Shown piece after piece: positions 35,080 through 46,049 of a stretch of DNA of 64,000 nucleotides; position 1 is the first letter of the stretch, and every line of letters starts with the position of its first letter. Where the stretch lies: contig JAWQUS010000010.1 in NCBI GenBank assembly GCA_036365455.1, positions 16,664,501 to 16,728,500 of the forward strand. The letters are read 5' to 3'. A program made the translations under genes and the position numbers. A model generated the notes under the pieces. It did not search any database. It worked only from the letters and a program-made list of their open reading frames with translations, and was not told where the DNA came from. This DNA is from Macrosoma leucophasiata. Its lineage: Eukaryota; Arthropoda; Insecta; Lepidoptera; Hedylidae.

Positions 35080-35640
35080 TTATGTAATGAAGGTGACAAA
35101 CCAGTATGCAATTCACATTGATGTTAGATGATGACTGCAGACTATAGATACTTACACAAAGACCAGAGGTCAAAATGCAGATGCGTTACAACCCCATGAG
35201 ACCATAGATGATATGTCTTTGTGTTAAGTGGTAGAACTCCTGTGATGGAGCTCGCGGGCGTAGGCACCACCCCATTACCTAATATACTTGCCGCTAAATG
35301 GTAGTGTTATGGTAATGGTAATGTACGGCCCTGTAATTTCCGGCACAGGGGCGTAACACCTTAGGCCTCAGGAGTGGTAACGCATCTGCACTTTGACCTT
35401 GGTCTTTGTATGGGTGTCTATAGGCTGTAGTCATCACTTAACATCAATGTGAACTGCACCCTTGTTTGCCACTTTCATTACATAAAAAAAAAGTTATAAC
35501 GGGGCCGTACATTGCCATTTTACCGGAACATGATAGTGCTGAACACTACCATTTAGCGGCAGATTCATTAGGTAGGTAAGGTGCCTACACCCTGGAACTC
35601 CTACACTGTAACTCTACCACCAGTGAAATGCACTTGGTAT
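35080..35640. mobile_element. Element A inserted in an older element A
   Basis: An old reverse copy (35080-35223, resuming 35493-35640) is split by a younger, cleaner plus-strand copy (about 35224-35492). GTTA-like bases flank the inner copy and may be its target duplication. Confidence 0.75.
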
Positions 35641-35644
35641 TTTA

Positions 35645-36250
35645 ATTAGTGTGTCACTCATTTTTCAAACGTGCCTCCTATAACTTTAATCAAGTTCTTT
35701 ACGACGCAAATTTGTAAATGGGTCACTGAATTGTATATTACGAATTATTATGTGTACTTAACTAATTGGCTGCGAAAGAAGCAGATAGACACACAAGTGA
35801 GTGAACTGAGTGAAGTGATTTAAGCTTATTAGAATGCTTTAGGTAATTTAGTTAAACCGATAATTAGATGAGTTTACCTCCCCTACAAGTAAAATGGAGT
35901 TGGTTATGTCTTTTCTCGCACATCACATAGTGTTAGGTATAGTTGGATAGGACGGCTTAGTTTGTGAAATATTTGTTGGAAACAAATGTCCCTCTCGTTT
36001 GACAGTTAAACGGTGTTATCTGAATGTGTGAATATAATATATAACGAAGTTAAGCAAAAACTACTGACTACCACAGTCAAGAAAACTATAACTTGTGATA
36101 GTCGTTCAATTAATACAATTTTCATGAAAGGCAACCCTAAATTGCGCGTGGACCAACACACACTTGACCGGATTTCCTTCATATTATTTTACTACACATT
36201 AGTAAATTAACAAAACCTGCCAAACTTTGGCTATGCGGCGTATCACTGAC
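35645..36250. other. Upstream flank of gene 6
   Basis: No gene. The open frame at 36013-36210 has no support. Confidence 0.35.
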
Positions 36251-36254
36251 CTGT

Positions 36255-36320
36255 TGACCTTGTTAAATCTGAAATGTGACCAGTATATAAGCTGATATAT
36301 GCACTAACAAATTATCAGTT
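36255..36320 (+). promoter_or_regulatory. Promoter of cuticle gene 6
   Basis: CAAGGTCA on the minus strand (36255-36262), TATATAA at 36284-36290, TCAGTT with its A at 36317. This is the best match to the FTZ-F1-like core in the cluster. Confidence 0.7.
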
Positions 36321-36342
36321 GAAAGATATCAACGAATCAAAA

Positions 36343-37373
36343 ATGTTCTGCAAAGTAAGTTTTGCTTGCAATAATTAACTACACAATAAGAGTAAAGTTT
36401 TCAGTATTCTCATAGGTATAATTTACAATTCGTTACTTTAGGTTGTAGCATTGAGCTGTGTGTTGGCGGTGGCCTCAGCTGGTCTTCTGGCTACCCCACA
36501 CTACTCTTCCGCCGCCGCGGTGTCCTCCCAGAGCATCGTGCGTCATGACCAGCCCCATGGCATAGTCGCAGCTCCCGTTGCCTACAATGCCGCCCCCGTC
36601 GCCTACGCCGCGCCCGCTGCGTACGCTGCACCTGTCGCCTACGCCGCTCCCGCTTACGCCACCCACGGTGCCGTGTCCTCCCAGAACCTCGTGCGTCACG
36701 CCACCGTCAGCCACGCCGCTCCTCTCCGTTATGCTGCCGCTCCCGCTATCGTCAGCCACGCTGCTCCCCTGAGCTACGCGGCCGCTCCCGCTGCCATCGT
36801 CAGTCACGCCGCTCCTCTTCGTTACGCTACCGCTGCGCACCAAGTTGAGGAATACGTAAGTTTTATCAAAAACATCAACTCAATAATTTAATTATTTGAA
36901 TATTTACTTATTTTCTGCAATCACAGTGTCAGAATGGCAAATAACAATTGCAAATATTTTGTTCATTGATATTCTCAATAGATTCTAAATTGTTTGTTTT
37001 CTTTTTAAGTCGTTTGGGGTATTAAATGCCAAATCACAATCTGCAATTCTGTACCGCACTTCAAATATTTAGGCTTTTTATCATTCATTTATGTTATTAT
37101 TATTTTTTACATTATTGTTATCGTGTTCCATAGGCTCACCCCAGATACGACTTCGCTTACTCCGTTGCTGACGGCCACACCGGCGACAACAAGTCCCAGC
37201 ACGAGAGCCGCGACGGTGACGTAGTGCACGGCGAGTACTCTCTGCTGGAGGCTGATGGCACCGTGCGCAGGGTGCAGTACTCCGCCGACGATCACACCGG
37301 CTTCAACGCCGTCGTCTCTCGTGAGGGTCATGCCCAGCACGCTGCTCCCGCTGCCGTCCTCGCCCATCACTAA
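36343..37373 (+). CDS. Cuticle gene 6: RR-2 cuticle protein (CPR family)
   Basis: Exons 36343-36354 (MFCK), 36442-36855 and 37134-37373 give 221 residues, phase 0 introns. Signal peptide to VASA, then [10 protein letters not shown]. The motifs [13 protein letters not shown] and [13 protein letters not shown] are followed by [12 protein letters not shown] and [12 protein letters not shown] units. The RR-2 domain starts at residue 143 with [17 protein letters not shown], ending VLAHH. The mature exon 2 protein is the same as in genes 7 and 8, and exon 3 matches gene 7. Sequence identity with gene 7 extends into intron 2 and the 3' flank, but not into intron 1 or the promoter. Confidence 0.94.
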
Positions 37374-37399
37374 AGCCTTATTGCCACTGATATGAATTA

Positions 37400-38190
37400 C
37401 TAGATATATGAATAAGTAGATCTATGTAATGGATTTATTGTGCTGTAAATAATTTATTTAGTAAAAGTAAACTGTTATAATACAAATATTATTTTTAATT
37501 ACATCGTCCTGGTATATGTGCACGACTACGATGAGATATAATTTCAAAATTAGGTGCCACACCAAAAAAGGTTTTTTTTTCAACAATACTCAATCAAAAT
37601 TTCTTCAAAAGACTATGAACTTTGAAGAAGTTAGTTAGTTATAAAACAATTTATATTATAATATGACCTCAACACACTTTTTCTTTTCTTTGTATAATTT
37701 ATTTACTAAGGAAAACTGTTATAATAATATGATTTTGTTTAAACACACAGTTCTTATAAGCAGACACCAAAATTGCGTCGATATATTAATAAAAAAATAC
37801 TTGAACATTCAAAGGGTTAGCTACAATTGTAGCTTTTATTATCAACATATATTAAAAAACCTCAATTAATCTACATAATAAAAAAAACAAAAAATATATA
37901 TTCTAAATAATATTTACATAAAATAAAAGATAACACATATATTAAAAAACAACATGCGTCTAAAAATTCCGCATTACTGCCTTCCTGTGTTATGGTACCC
38001 AGAAGGCTGGCAGCATTGCCTCGTTGGATGGCAATGCTGGTTTAATGCTGCTTTTATTATTGATTTATTTATTGAAGGAGAACCAACAGCTTTAACAATA
38101 ATAATAACATCAAATCACTTTGAAAACAGTGAGCTAATTATAGGTTCCCGCGAATATAAAACAAATTATACACCTTTAGTGTGAGAACAC
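37400..38190. other. 3' flank of gene 6
   Basis: The first 220 bp are a reversed match of 42225-42480 (gene 7 flank). Beyond that there is AT-rich sequence with no gene; the open frame at 37954-38184 is unsupported. Confidence 0.45.
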
Positions 38191-38390
38191 AACACGTTAT
38201 GTGAAGGAAAGGTTTGACAACTCGGGCAGGACTTCGGTAGCTCAGTTGGAACAGCGGCTGCACTAGATTCCCAGTGGCCGCGAGTACGAGTCTCGCCTGA
38301 AGTCAAATTTTTCTTTCCATTTTTCTTTAAATAAAATATATTTCATAAGCATGTGTTAATGCGAAATAATATAAAAACAATTATTTTATT
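38190..38390 (+). mobile_element. SINE E, single copy
   Basis: tRNA-like module at 38230-38304 with GACTTCG/TGAAGTC acceptor arms, then the standard E tail to 'atgtgttaatgcgaaataatat'. The D arm has an A for G change (GAACAGC). Confidence 0.75.
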
Positions 38391-38644
38391 ATTATTTTCC
38401 GCTTCAATGTTTGCTACGTAAATATAAAAATAAAATAAATATAAATAATCACTTATTTAAAATGTTAAAAAAATAATAATAATAAAATAGTACAATTTTA
38501 TTCATGGGTTATGAATACGCAGAGAAAATCATTATAATATAATCATTATTATAATTGATTTTCGATGAGCATATAAACAATATGTGTACGATCCAAATCA
38601 TACAAGTCTTAGGTTTTTGTCATGAGAAGCTAAAAAGATTTTAA

Positions 38645-38945
38645 TTTTTTTTTTTTTTTTTATGTAATAAAAGTGGCAAACAAGCATGCAGTTCACATTG
38701 ATGTTAAGTGATGACTGCAGCCTATAGACACCCACACAATGACCAGAGGTCAAAATGCAGATGCGCTGCCACTCCTGAGGACTACGGTGTTATGGCCTCT
38801 GTGCCTGAAATTACAGGGCCGTACATTACCACCTGATCGGAACACGATAGTGCTGAACACTACCATTTAGCGGCAAGTATATTAGGTAATGCGGTGGTGC
38901 CTACGCCCGCGAGCTCCGTCACTGGAGCTCTACCACCAGTAAAAA
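38645..38945 (-). mobile_element. Element A, complete
   Basis: Reverse copy, poly-T (38648-38660) to 'gagctctaccaccagtaaaa'. Confidence 0.88.
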
Positions 38946-39324
38946 TGCAAAAACTTTATACTTTAGGTACTTATGTCAGGAGCATACAAGAGTTTGCATC
39001 TCAGATGGAATGGAATGCTCAATATCTTGTGTACATAACACGTACCTATTGAAAATATTCATCGTAGATTTAAGAAATACCTCTGTTACCGTCTTAAAGT
39101 TTTGTATTAAGTACTCGTATAGCTATGATGACTTATGCAGAAAAAAACATTTTCTTCCCTTGTCTAATACACGAGATGTAGCTGACATAAGCTTTTTTCT
39201 TAGAATAGCCTCAATCATTGATTGTATTAATCTATAAGACAGATCATTTTGCGAGTGCCCATTATCAGACGTCCAAGACATCCTTTGTACGGTCTGCGAG
39301 TTTCGATCAATCACAGACAAAAAA

Positions 39325-39855
39325 AAACCGCCTTCAAAAAAAAAATCAAAACTGAATAGACAAAAACACTAAAAAGCGAAAAATAAACTCGATTAGATAA
39401 AATTATAATAAGACAATTACTTTAATATGGGCTACGTACACCTACCTATTCATAGCTTTGAAGTCGGTGCCAAGCCAATAGTGCGGGCCGCGCGTTAGGG
39501 TTAGGACTAAGGTTGTGTTGTTGCAGTACCTACTACGTAAAGTTATCAAATTCGGCTATTTGTAACGCAGTGAAATAGGCTCCAATTTTTTTTTAGGTTT
39601 TTAGGTAGTAGTAGGTACTGCAACACCACAACATTAGTCCTAACGCGGGGGCCGTACTATTGGCTTGGCACCGACTTCAAAGCTATGAATAGGTAGGTGT
39701 ACGTAGCCCATATTAAAGTAATTGTCTTATTATAATTAATAGGTTACGGGTCTATTCCCTTCAAATGAAATTATCTAATCGAGTTTATTTTTAGCTTTTT
39801 AGTGTTTTTGTCTATTCAGTTTTGAATTTTTTTCGAAGGCGGTTTTTTTTAATTT
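39325..39855. mobile_element. Foldback element with long inverted arms
   Basis: Left arm (about 39325-39530) and right arm (about 39600-39855) are near-complete reverse complements, from 'accgccttc' to 'gcagtacctacta'. The right arm has about 36 extra bases. The centre of about 70 bp is unrelated. There is no coding capacity; a MITE or foldback of unknown superfamily. Confidence 0.75.
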
Positions 39856-39859
39856 TAAA

Positions 39860-40200
39860 ATAGTTTTTTTTTTTTTAGTGGTGTAATTGTTATTAGTATT
39901 ACAGTAAAAGTAGGAAGGTATTTCAACTACGAAGGTACTATCTATAGTCTTTATCATCAGTTCTAGAGGTGTATAATTGCGGCTTTTCTGGAACGTCAAC
40001 GAAACGAAACTAGCTATTGAACTCTAATAGCGGTTTCGAAAACTATCTAGGTATTCCAGTAGCTGGTTTTTAGGCAGTCAAGCAAAAGGCTAATTCAAAG
40101 TTTAGTGACAAAACCCGCTATTAAGATAGATAGTTAACTAATGTTTAAAAAACTCGCTAACCGCTACTGTAGTGATAGATTGTTTCAATAGGAACTATGG
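39860..40200. other. Intergenic, nothing recognised
   Basis: Contains a 90-bp stretch ('acagtaaaagtaggaaggtatttcaactacgaagg' type) that recurs at 41340-41400. No gene. Confidence 0.35.
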
Positions 40201-40204
40201 CTCT

Positions 40205-40830
40205 TCCTTAATGACGCACAACACTGTTGTGGACATCTTCTGGGAAGGCTTTGTCCAGCTGTGGACATCTTTCGGCTGGAGTGATGTTGATGATGGTGAT
40301 AGTGGCGGTGGTGATGATTTTGATGATAGAGGTGGTGATGAAGATGGAGATGATGATGGGGTTGATGATAGACATGGTGATGATGGTTTTGTTGATGGAG
40401 GTGATAATGAAAGATGATGATGATGATGACGGTGATGATGATCATGACACGCATAATAATATGAACATCTCCTTTGTCATCAAAACTTTCATCATCATCA
40501 CCTCAATCAACGTCACCTCCATCATCTTCTTTATTATTATCATAACCTCCATCATTATCACCTCCATCATCATCACCTTCATCATCATCATCACTTCCAC
40601 CGTCTTCACATTCATCATCATCACATTCATCATCACCACATCCATCATCATCTCCTCCATCATCATCACCTCCATCATCATCACCTCCATCATAACCTCC
40701 GTCATCACCTCCGTCATCACCTCCGCCATCATCATCATTTCCATCATCACCTCCATCATCATCACCTCCATCATCATCATCTCCATCATCATCACCTCCA
40801 TCATCATCATCATCACGATCATCACCTCAA
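40205..40830. repeat. LINE tail followed by a strand-switching GAT/ATC microsatellite
   Basis: 'cagctgtggacatctttcggctg' (40256-40278) looks like an RTE-type LINE end. It is followed by GATGGT-type repeats (40280-40440) that switch near 40450-40500 to ATC/ACC/TCC repeats (to 40825). The two halves are complementary and could fold together. Confidence 0.7.
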
Positions 40831-40847
40831 TACTTAACCTCCTTTAA

Positions 40848-41255
40848 AAAATGTCGAAATACTTTCAAGTGTGCTATGAAATTTGAGTAATTCCCTCGAT
40901 TTCTCCAGGAGCCCATCATCACATCTTGACATGGTGACAATGGGACCGCCTGTGAGGTATACGAACACATGGCACGGAACATTATTACAAATATATCTGA
41001 ATCCTTTCAAGTGTGCTATGAAATTTGAGTAGTTCCCTCGATTTCTCCAGGATTCCATCATCACATCTTGACATGGTAACAATGGGACCACCTGCGAGGT
41101 ATACGGACACATGGCAGGTAACATTATTACAAAAAATATCTAAATCCTTTCAAGTGTGCTTTGAAATTTGAGTAGTTCCCTCGATTTCTCCAGGATCCCA
41201 TCATCACATCTTGACATGGTAACAATGGAACCACCTGTGAGGTATACCCCTTCAA
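40848..41255. repeat. Tandem array of about 142-bp units
   Basis: Three consecutive units, with the phrase TTTCAAGTGTGC at 40863, 41005 and 41148. A fourth, partial unit lies apart at about 41485-41575. Units contain 'gttccctcgatttctccagg' and 'catcatcacatcttgacatgg'. Confidence 0.8.
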
Positions 41256-41339
41256 ACAAACAAAAAATGGCCAAATTTACTAATTTGGACATTTTTTGTA
41301 CAGTATATAATTACAATATTTAAACAAACGTGCAACTAT

Positions 41340-41680
41340 TATTACAGTAAAAGTAGGTATTTCAATTACGAAGATACCATATATGGTCTTCATCATCAGT
41401 TCCACTTCCACTTCATCAAATTGTGCTTTCCGGAAGCAAACACACGGAACGTTATCTTCTATTATAAGAAATATGGAAAACGTTTTAAGTGAAATTTTAA
41501 GAGTTCCCTCGATTTCTCCAGGATCCCATCATCACATCTTGATATGGTGACAATGGAACTACATGTGAGGTACTACTACAGGCGTTTTCAAATTATCGGT
41601 GAACAAACATAAAAAAAAAGATCCGGACGAATTGAGAACCTCCTCCTTTTTTCGAAGTCGGTTAAAAATACATTCATTCG
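41340..41680. repeat. Repeat remnants after the tandem array
   Basis: A recurrence of the 39895 sequence, a partial array unit, then 'gaacctcctccttttttcgaagtcgg' (41636-41661), which I know only as a common lepidopteran repeat end. Confidence 0.4.
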
Positions 41681-41929
41681 TATTGGGTGGGTGTAGTACT
41701 TTTAATAAGCTATCCAAAGTTGCAGATATTTTGTACCAGTGTGTGCGGTTGAGTAACACGTTTTTCGAGAAGAACCAGTTGCTCGTAGAAGATTATGTAG
41801 TACCTAACTCAATTGTTTTTTGGCTATATAATATCTTTTTGGTAAAATATTTATGTTAAGTACTTTAAGCATTGATTTAAGCTTACACTTGTATAAGGTG
41901 CGTAGATGTAGATGTAGTTGAAACTTACT

Positions 41930-42188
41930 GGTGGTAGAGCGCGGGCGTAGGCACCACCGCATTACCTAATATATTTGCTGCTAAATGGTAATGTTCAGCA
42001 CTATCGTGTTCTGTGTAATGTACAGCTCTGTAATTTCCGGCACAGAAGCATAACACCTTAGGCCTCAGGAGTGGTAACGCATCTGTATTTTGACCTTGAT
42101 CTTTAAGTGGGTGTCTATCGGCTGCAGTCATCACTTAACATCAATGTGAACTGCATGCTTGTTTGCCTTTTCCATTTCATAAAAAAAG
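41930..42188 (+). mobile_element. Element A, near complete
   Basis: Starts TTACTGGTGGTAGAGCGCGGGCG (an internal deletion joins the first two blocks) and ends 'tccatttcataaaaaaa'. Confidence 0.82.
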
Positions 42189-42480
42189 TGTTGAGTTCAT
42201 AACTGTTCTCAGATTAGTAATAGAAAGTAAACTTCTTCAAGGTTCATGGTCGGTCGTAATTGTAGACACTGCAGAAATTTTGATCGAGTATTGTTAAAAA
42301 AACCTTTTTTAATGTGGCACCTAAAGATATACGTGTATATACCAGGACGATGTAATTAAAAATAATATTTGTATTATAACAGTTTACTTTTACTAAATAA
42401 ATTATTTACAGCACAATAAATCCATTACATAGATCTACTTATTCATATATCTAGTAATTCATGTCAGTGGCAATAAGGCT

Positions 42481-43685
42481 TTAGTGATGGGCGAGGACGG
42501 CAGCGGGAGCAGCATGCTGGGCATGACCCTCACGAGAGACGACGGCGTTGAAGCCGGTGTGGTCGTCGGCGGAGTACTGCACCCTGCGCACGGTGCCATC
42601 AGCCTCCAGCAGAGAGTACTCGCCGTGCACTACGTCACCGTCGCGGCTCTCGTGCTGGGACTTGTTGTCGCCGGTGTGGCCGTCAGCAACGGAGTAAGCG
42701 AAGTCGTATCTGGGGTGAGCCTGTGGAACACGATAACAATAAAGTAAAAAAAAAAATAATAACATAAATTAATAATAAAAAGCCTAAATATCTGAAGTGC
42801 GGTACAGAATTGCAGATTGCGATTTGGCATTTAATACCCCAAACGACTTAAAAAGAAAACGAACAATTTAGAATCTATTGAGAATATCAATGAACAAAAT
42901 ATTTGCAATTGTTATTTGCCATTCTGACACTGTGATTGCAGAAAATAAGTAAGTATTCAATTAATGGGTTCAATTAGTGGGTTGGCCACTAACCCCACCT
43001 CCACCAATCCGCATTGGAGCAGCGTGGTGGAGTAAGCTCCAGGCCTCCCAAAAAAAAAAAAGGGGAGAGACTCGTGCCCAGCAGTGGGACGTATAATGGG
43101 TTGCCATTATTATTATTATTATTATTCAATTATTTAAATTATTGAGTTTATGTTTTTGAAAAAACTTACGTATTCCTCAACTTGATGCGCAGCGGTAGCG
43201 TAACGAAGAGGAGCGGCGTGACTGACGATGGCAGCGGGAGCGGCCGCGTAGCTCAGGGGAGCAGCGTGGCTGACGATAGCGGGAGCGGCGGCGTAACGGA
43301 GAGGAGCGGCGTGGCTGACGGTGGCGTGACGCACGAGGTTCTGGGAGGAGACGGCACCGTGGGTGGCGTAAGCGGGAGCGGCGTAGGCGACAGGCGCAGC
43401 GTACGCGGCGGGCGCGGCGTAGGCGACGGGGGCGGCGTTGTAGGCAACGGGGGCTGCGACTATGCCATGGGGCTGGTCATGACGCACGATGCTCTGGGAG
43501 GACACCGCGGCGGCGGAAGAGTAGTGCGGGGTAGCCAGAAGACCGGCTGAAGCCACCGCAAGCACGCAGCTCAAAGCTACAACCTGAAGAACCAATGCAA
43601 TGCCGTTAATTTTAATACATTTTTTTTCACTAATGTTTTATTGATAAATGTTGAATGCAATATATTTACTTACTTTACAGAACAT
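42481..43685 (-). CDS. Cuticle gene 7: RR-2 cuticle protein (CPR family)
   Basis: Exons on the minus strand are 43685-43674 (MFCK), 43583-43170 and 42720-42481, giving 221 residues, phase 0 introns. The protein is the same as gene 6 as far as I can read, with the duplicated AVSSQ motif and the RR-2 domain from residue 143. It lies in inverted orientation to gene 6 about 5 kb away. Exon 2, intron 2, exon 3 and about 220 bp of 3' flank match gene 6, while exon 1, intron 1 and promoter look more like genes 8 and 9. Intron 2 carries a LINE tail insertion (42964-43123) that gene 6 lacks. Confidence 0.94.
42964..43123 (+). mobile_element. LINE 3' end in intron 2 of gene 7
   Basis: 'cgtgcccagcagtgggacgtataatggg' followed by an ATT repeat is a LINE tail. 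ATTCAATTA flanks it on both sides (42955-42963 and 43124-43132). The same intron in gene 6 is uninterrupted, so this came after the sequence shared by the two genes was last homogenised. Confidence 0.8.
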
Positions 43686-43707
43686 TTTTGATTCGTTGAT
43701 ATCTTTC

Positions 43708-43773
43708 AACTGATAACATGTCATTGCACAGATCAGCTTATATACTGGTTACATTTCAGATTCCGCAAGGTCA
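43708..43773 (-). promoter_or_regulatory. Promoter of cuticle gene 7
   Basis: On the minus strand: TCAGTT initiator (A at 43711), TATATAA at 43744-43738, and CAAGGTCA at 43766-43773 (in this orientation its strand is plus). Same spacing as genes 5, 6, 8 and 9. Confidence 0.7.
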
Positions 43774-43859
43774 ACAGCACAGTGATTCATAGCTTTACGT
43801 ATCTGAAAATTTCTTGTATAATCGCTATAAAATTATTATTTATTCCGGTAAGTATTTTT

Positions 43860-44395
43860 TTATACACTGCCTTAGTGCCTAGTGGTAGAAGGCCACTACT
43901 ACTACGCTGGAGGTCTTGGGTTCGATTCCAAGGTCTGGGGCTATCAGGGATAACGGTTTAAAAACGTGTATCTGGTTCTTTTGGGATTTACCATTTTCTG
44001 GAAGTTTCCCAGTACCTCTGAGTTTGGTAATGTGCCCGGAGATGGCAACAGGCTCGCCACCTGTTACACGAGCCAAAAATGTAACCGGCGAATCGTGGGT
44101 TTTTTTTTAATTTTTTTTTATGTCTGATGGTTGACAGACAAGCAAACGGGCCACCTGTTGGAAAGTGGTCACCGTCGCCTATGAACATTTGCAACACCAG
44201 GGGAGTTGCCAACGCGCTGCCAGCCCTGAAGGACTCTTTTGACGCCATTTTTGAAGAACCCCATATTGTAGCATCTAGGGAACACCTCAGAGGGAAGTTC
44301 GTTCCACAATTGGGGAAAGAACGGGTGTTTGCATGTATGCTTGAATGCTTTCATTTCCCTCTGCCTACCTCTTCGGGGATTGTACCGTGAAGATT
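43860..44395 (+). mobile_element. SINE B split by a family C LINE tail
   Basis: SINE B runs from 'gccttagtgcctagtggtag' to 'aaccggcgaatcgtggg' (about 44100) and resumes at 'gtgtttgcatgtatgc' (44327) to 44395. Between them is a reversed LINE C 3' end. Confidence 0.8.
44100..44330 (-). mobile_element. LINE 3' end, family C, nested
   Basis: On the minus strand it encodes WNELPSEVFPRCYNMGFFK and ends GVANVHRRR, then a UTR and A tail. The bases GGGT may be a short target duplication. It is the longest C copy in this window. Confidence 0.75.
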
Positions 44396-44399
44396 GTTT

Positions 44400-45360
44400 T
44401 TTTTTTTATTTGTTTCTAAAATAATAATATTCCGGTATTTCCCTTAAGTTTCATGGATATAAAAGGCAATATATGTAATATATTGTCAAATGTAACTAAT
44501 ACACATCCTTTTCTAATTTAAAGAAATCTGTGTAAGTTAGTGCAGGATGTGAAATGTTACAATAACTTTAATAAGAGTCGTGGTGCAACCCAGGCTAAGT
44601 AATTCTACCCTGAGAATTGTAAATGGTGGTAAGGTTTGAGTGTAGAGCTCGAAGGACTGCAGTGATAAGCACTATCATATTTCGGATAGATGGTAATATT
44701 AACGATTTTTAAATAAATTTTGATACTCAAACAATAAAGGAAATTATCTTATACTATTAAACGAGCTATTTTGTAAATATATTTGTATATGGATTTGTAC
44801 TGGACGTTATTGAAAACCACTCCAACTGTTTCCATAAAATTTTGCTATATTATTATAGAGATTCACGGTTGCGAAAAATCGATTTAGCTAGGTTTCATTC
44901 CTGGGATAATCTTCTGTGTATGTTGACTCAAAACTGTCCCAAATAGTAACACAAAAGATTCATAATTTTGCTTTATTAGCTACCATCACTATCATCTGAA
45001 TTGCCCAAATGGATAAAGCCTAATTGCCCGCTACAAGACCGCGGCAAGTTTATAGGTTAAGATCCCATAACAGAAACATTTCGTTCATCGAGTTTATGCT
45101 GCAAACCCATTTTTTACGCATATTTATGATCCAGAGAATATAAATCCCTACTGGATTGCCTATCAAAATGTAGCCGCAACTATTTAAAAAAAAAATTGTT
45201 TTCAGGAAAAGATGGTTAATATTGTAAATAGAGTGAAAAATAGTTAGCGCGTAACATCACCAATCAGACGAGGACAGCGATACGACGTTTGTAAATCCAT
45301 TGCGCATGCGTAGTATTCTACTTTTCTCAACTATCAAATTACTTTATTAATGTAAATTTA
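44400..45360. other. Intergenic with small repeat remnants
   Basis: About 44530-44602 ends with 'cgtggtgcaacccaggct', half of the short TIR element found complete at 50935. An old element A piece may lie at 44630-44700. No gene. Confidence 0.4.
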
Positions 45361-45372
45361 AATGATTTAAAG

Positions 45373-46040
45373 ATGAAGGCGTGTTATCTGTGTGACAAAA
45401 CAAGCAACGTACATGACTTTAATGATGCATCATACAAAAAGTGCCGATGCCCAGAGTCCCGACGCCCAGCGTCGCGACGCCCAGCGTCCCGACGCCCAGC
45501 GTCCCGACGCCCAGCGTCGCGACGCCCAGCGTCCCGACGCCCAGCGTCCCGACGCCCAGCGTTCCGACGCCTAGCTTCCCGACGCCTAGCGTCCCGACGC
45601 CCAATGTCCCGACGCCCAGCGTCCCGACGCCCAGCGTCCCGACGCCCAGCGTCCCGACGCCCAGCGTCCCGACGCCCAGCGTCCCGACGCCTAGCGTGCC
45701 GGCGCCCAGCGTCCCGACGCCCAGCGTCCCGACGCTCAGCGTCCCGACGCCCAGCGTCCCGACGCCCAGCGTCTCGATGTCTAGCGGTTAGAGGCCCAGC
45801 GTCCCGACGTCGAGGGCATGACGTCCAGCGAGTCGACACTCAGCATCCCGACGTCGAGCGACCCGAAACCCAGCGTCCCGACGCCCAGCGTTCCTAGGCC
45901 CAGCGTCCCGACGCCCAGCGTCCTGAAGCCCTGCGTACCGACGCACAGCTTCCCGGCGCCCAGCGTCCCGACGCCCAGCGTCCCGACGTCAAGCGTCCCG
46001 ATGTCGAGCTACTCGACGCCCATTGTAAGTGATTATAAAG
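45373..46040 (+). repeat. 15-bp GC-rich minisatellite, nearly 40 units
   Basis: Unit CCCAGCGTCCCGACG repeated from about 45450 to 46020 with sporadic changes, increasing toward the right. Because 15 is divisible by 3, all frames stay open for long stretches on both strands (for example RRPAS repeats in 45373-45897). One frame begins MKACYLCDKTSNVHDF before the array, with CxxC and CxC pairs; I cannot show that it is a gene. Confidence 0.85.
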
Positions 46041-46049
46041 GAAAATAAA

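Noticed and set aside
40227..40847. 206-residue frame of Ile/Thr/Met repeats
   Set aside because: It is translation of an ATC/ACC microsatellite, with no promoter or domain.
40848..41255. CRISPR-like array
   Set aside because: Units are direct tandem copies of about 142 bp with no short repeat and unique spacer pattern, and the genome is animal.
43182..43550. Long Gly/Val/Ser-rich open frames antisense to every cuticle gene exon (also near 1857, 7663, 25381, 36475, 47450, 52904, 58979)
   Set aside because: They are mirror frames of the GC-rich Ala/Pro/His codons. They lack signal peptides, splice context and promoter signals, and their sequence varies with the repeats of the real gene.
45384..45839. 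Open frames on both strands in the 15-bp array as genes
   Set aside because: A unit length divisible by three keeps frames open automatically; no independent evidence of coding.
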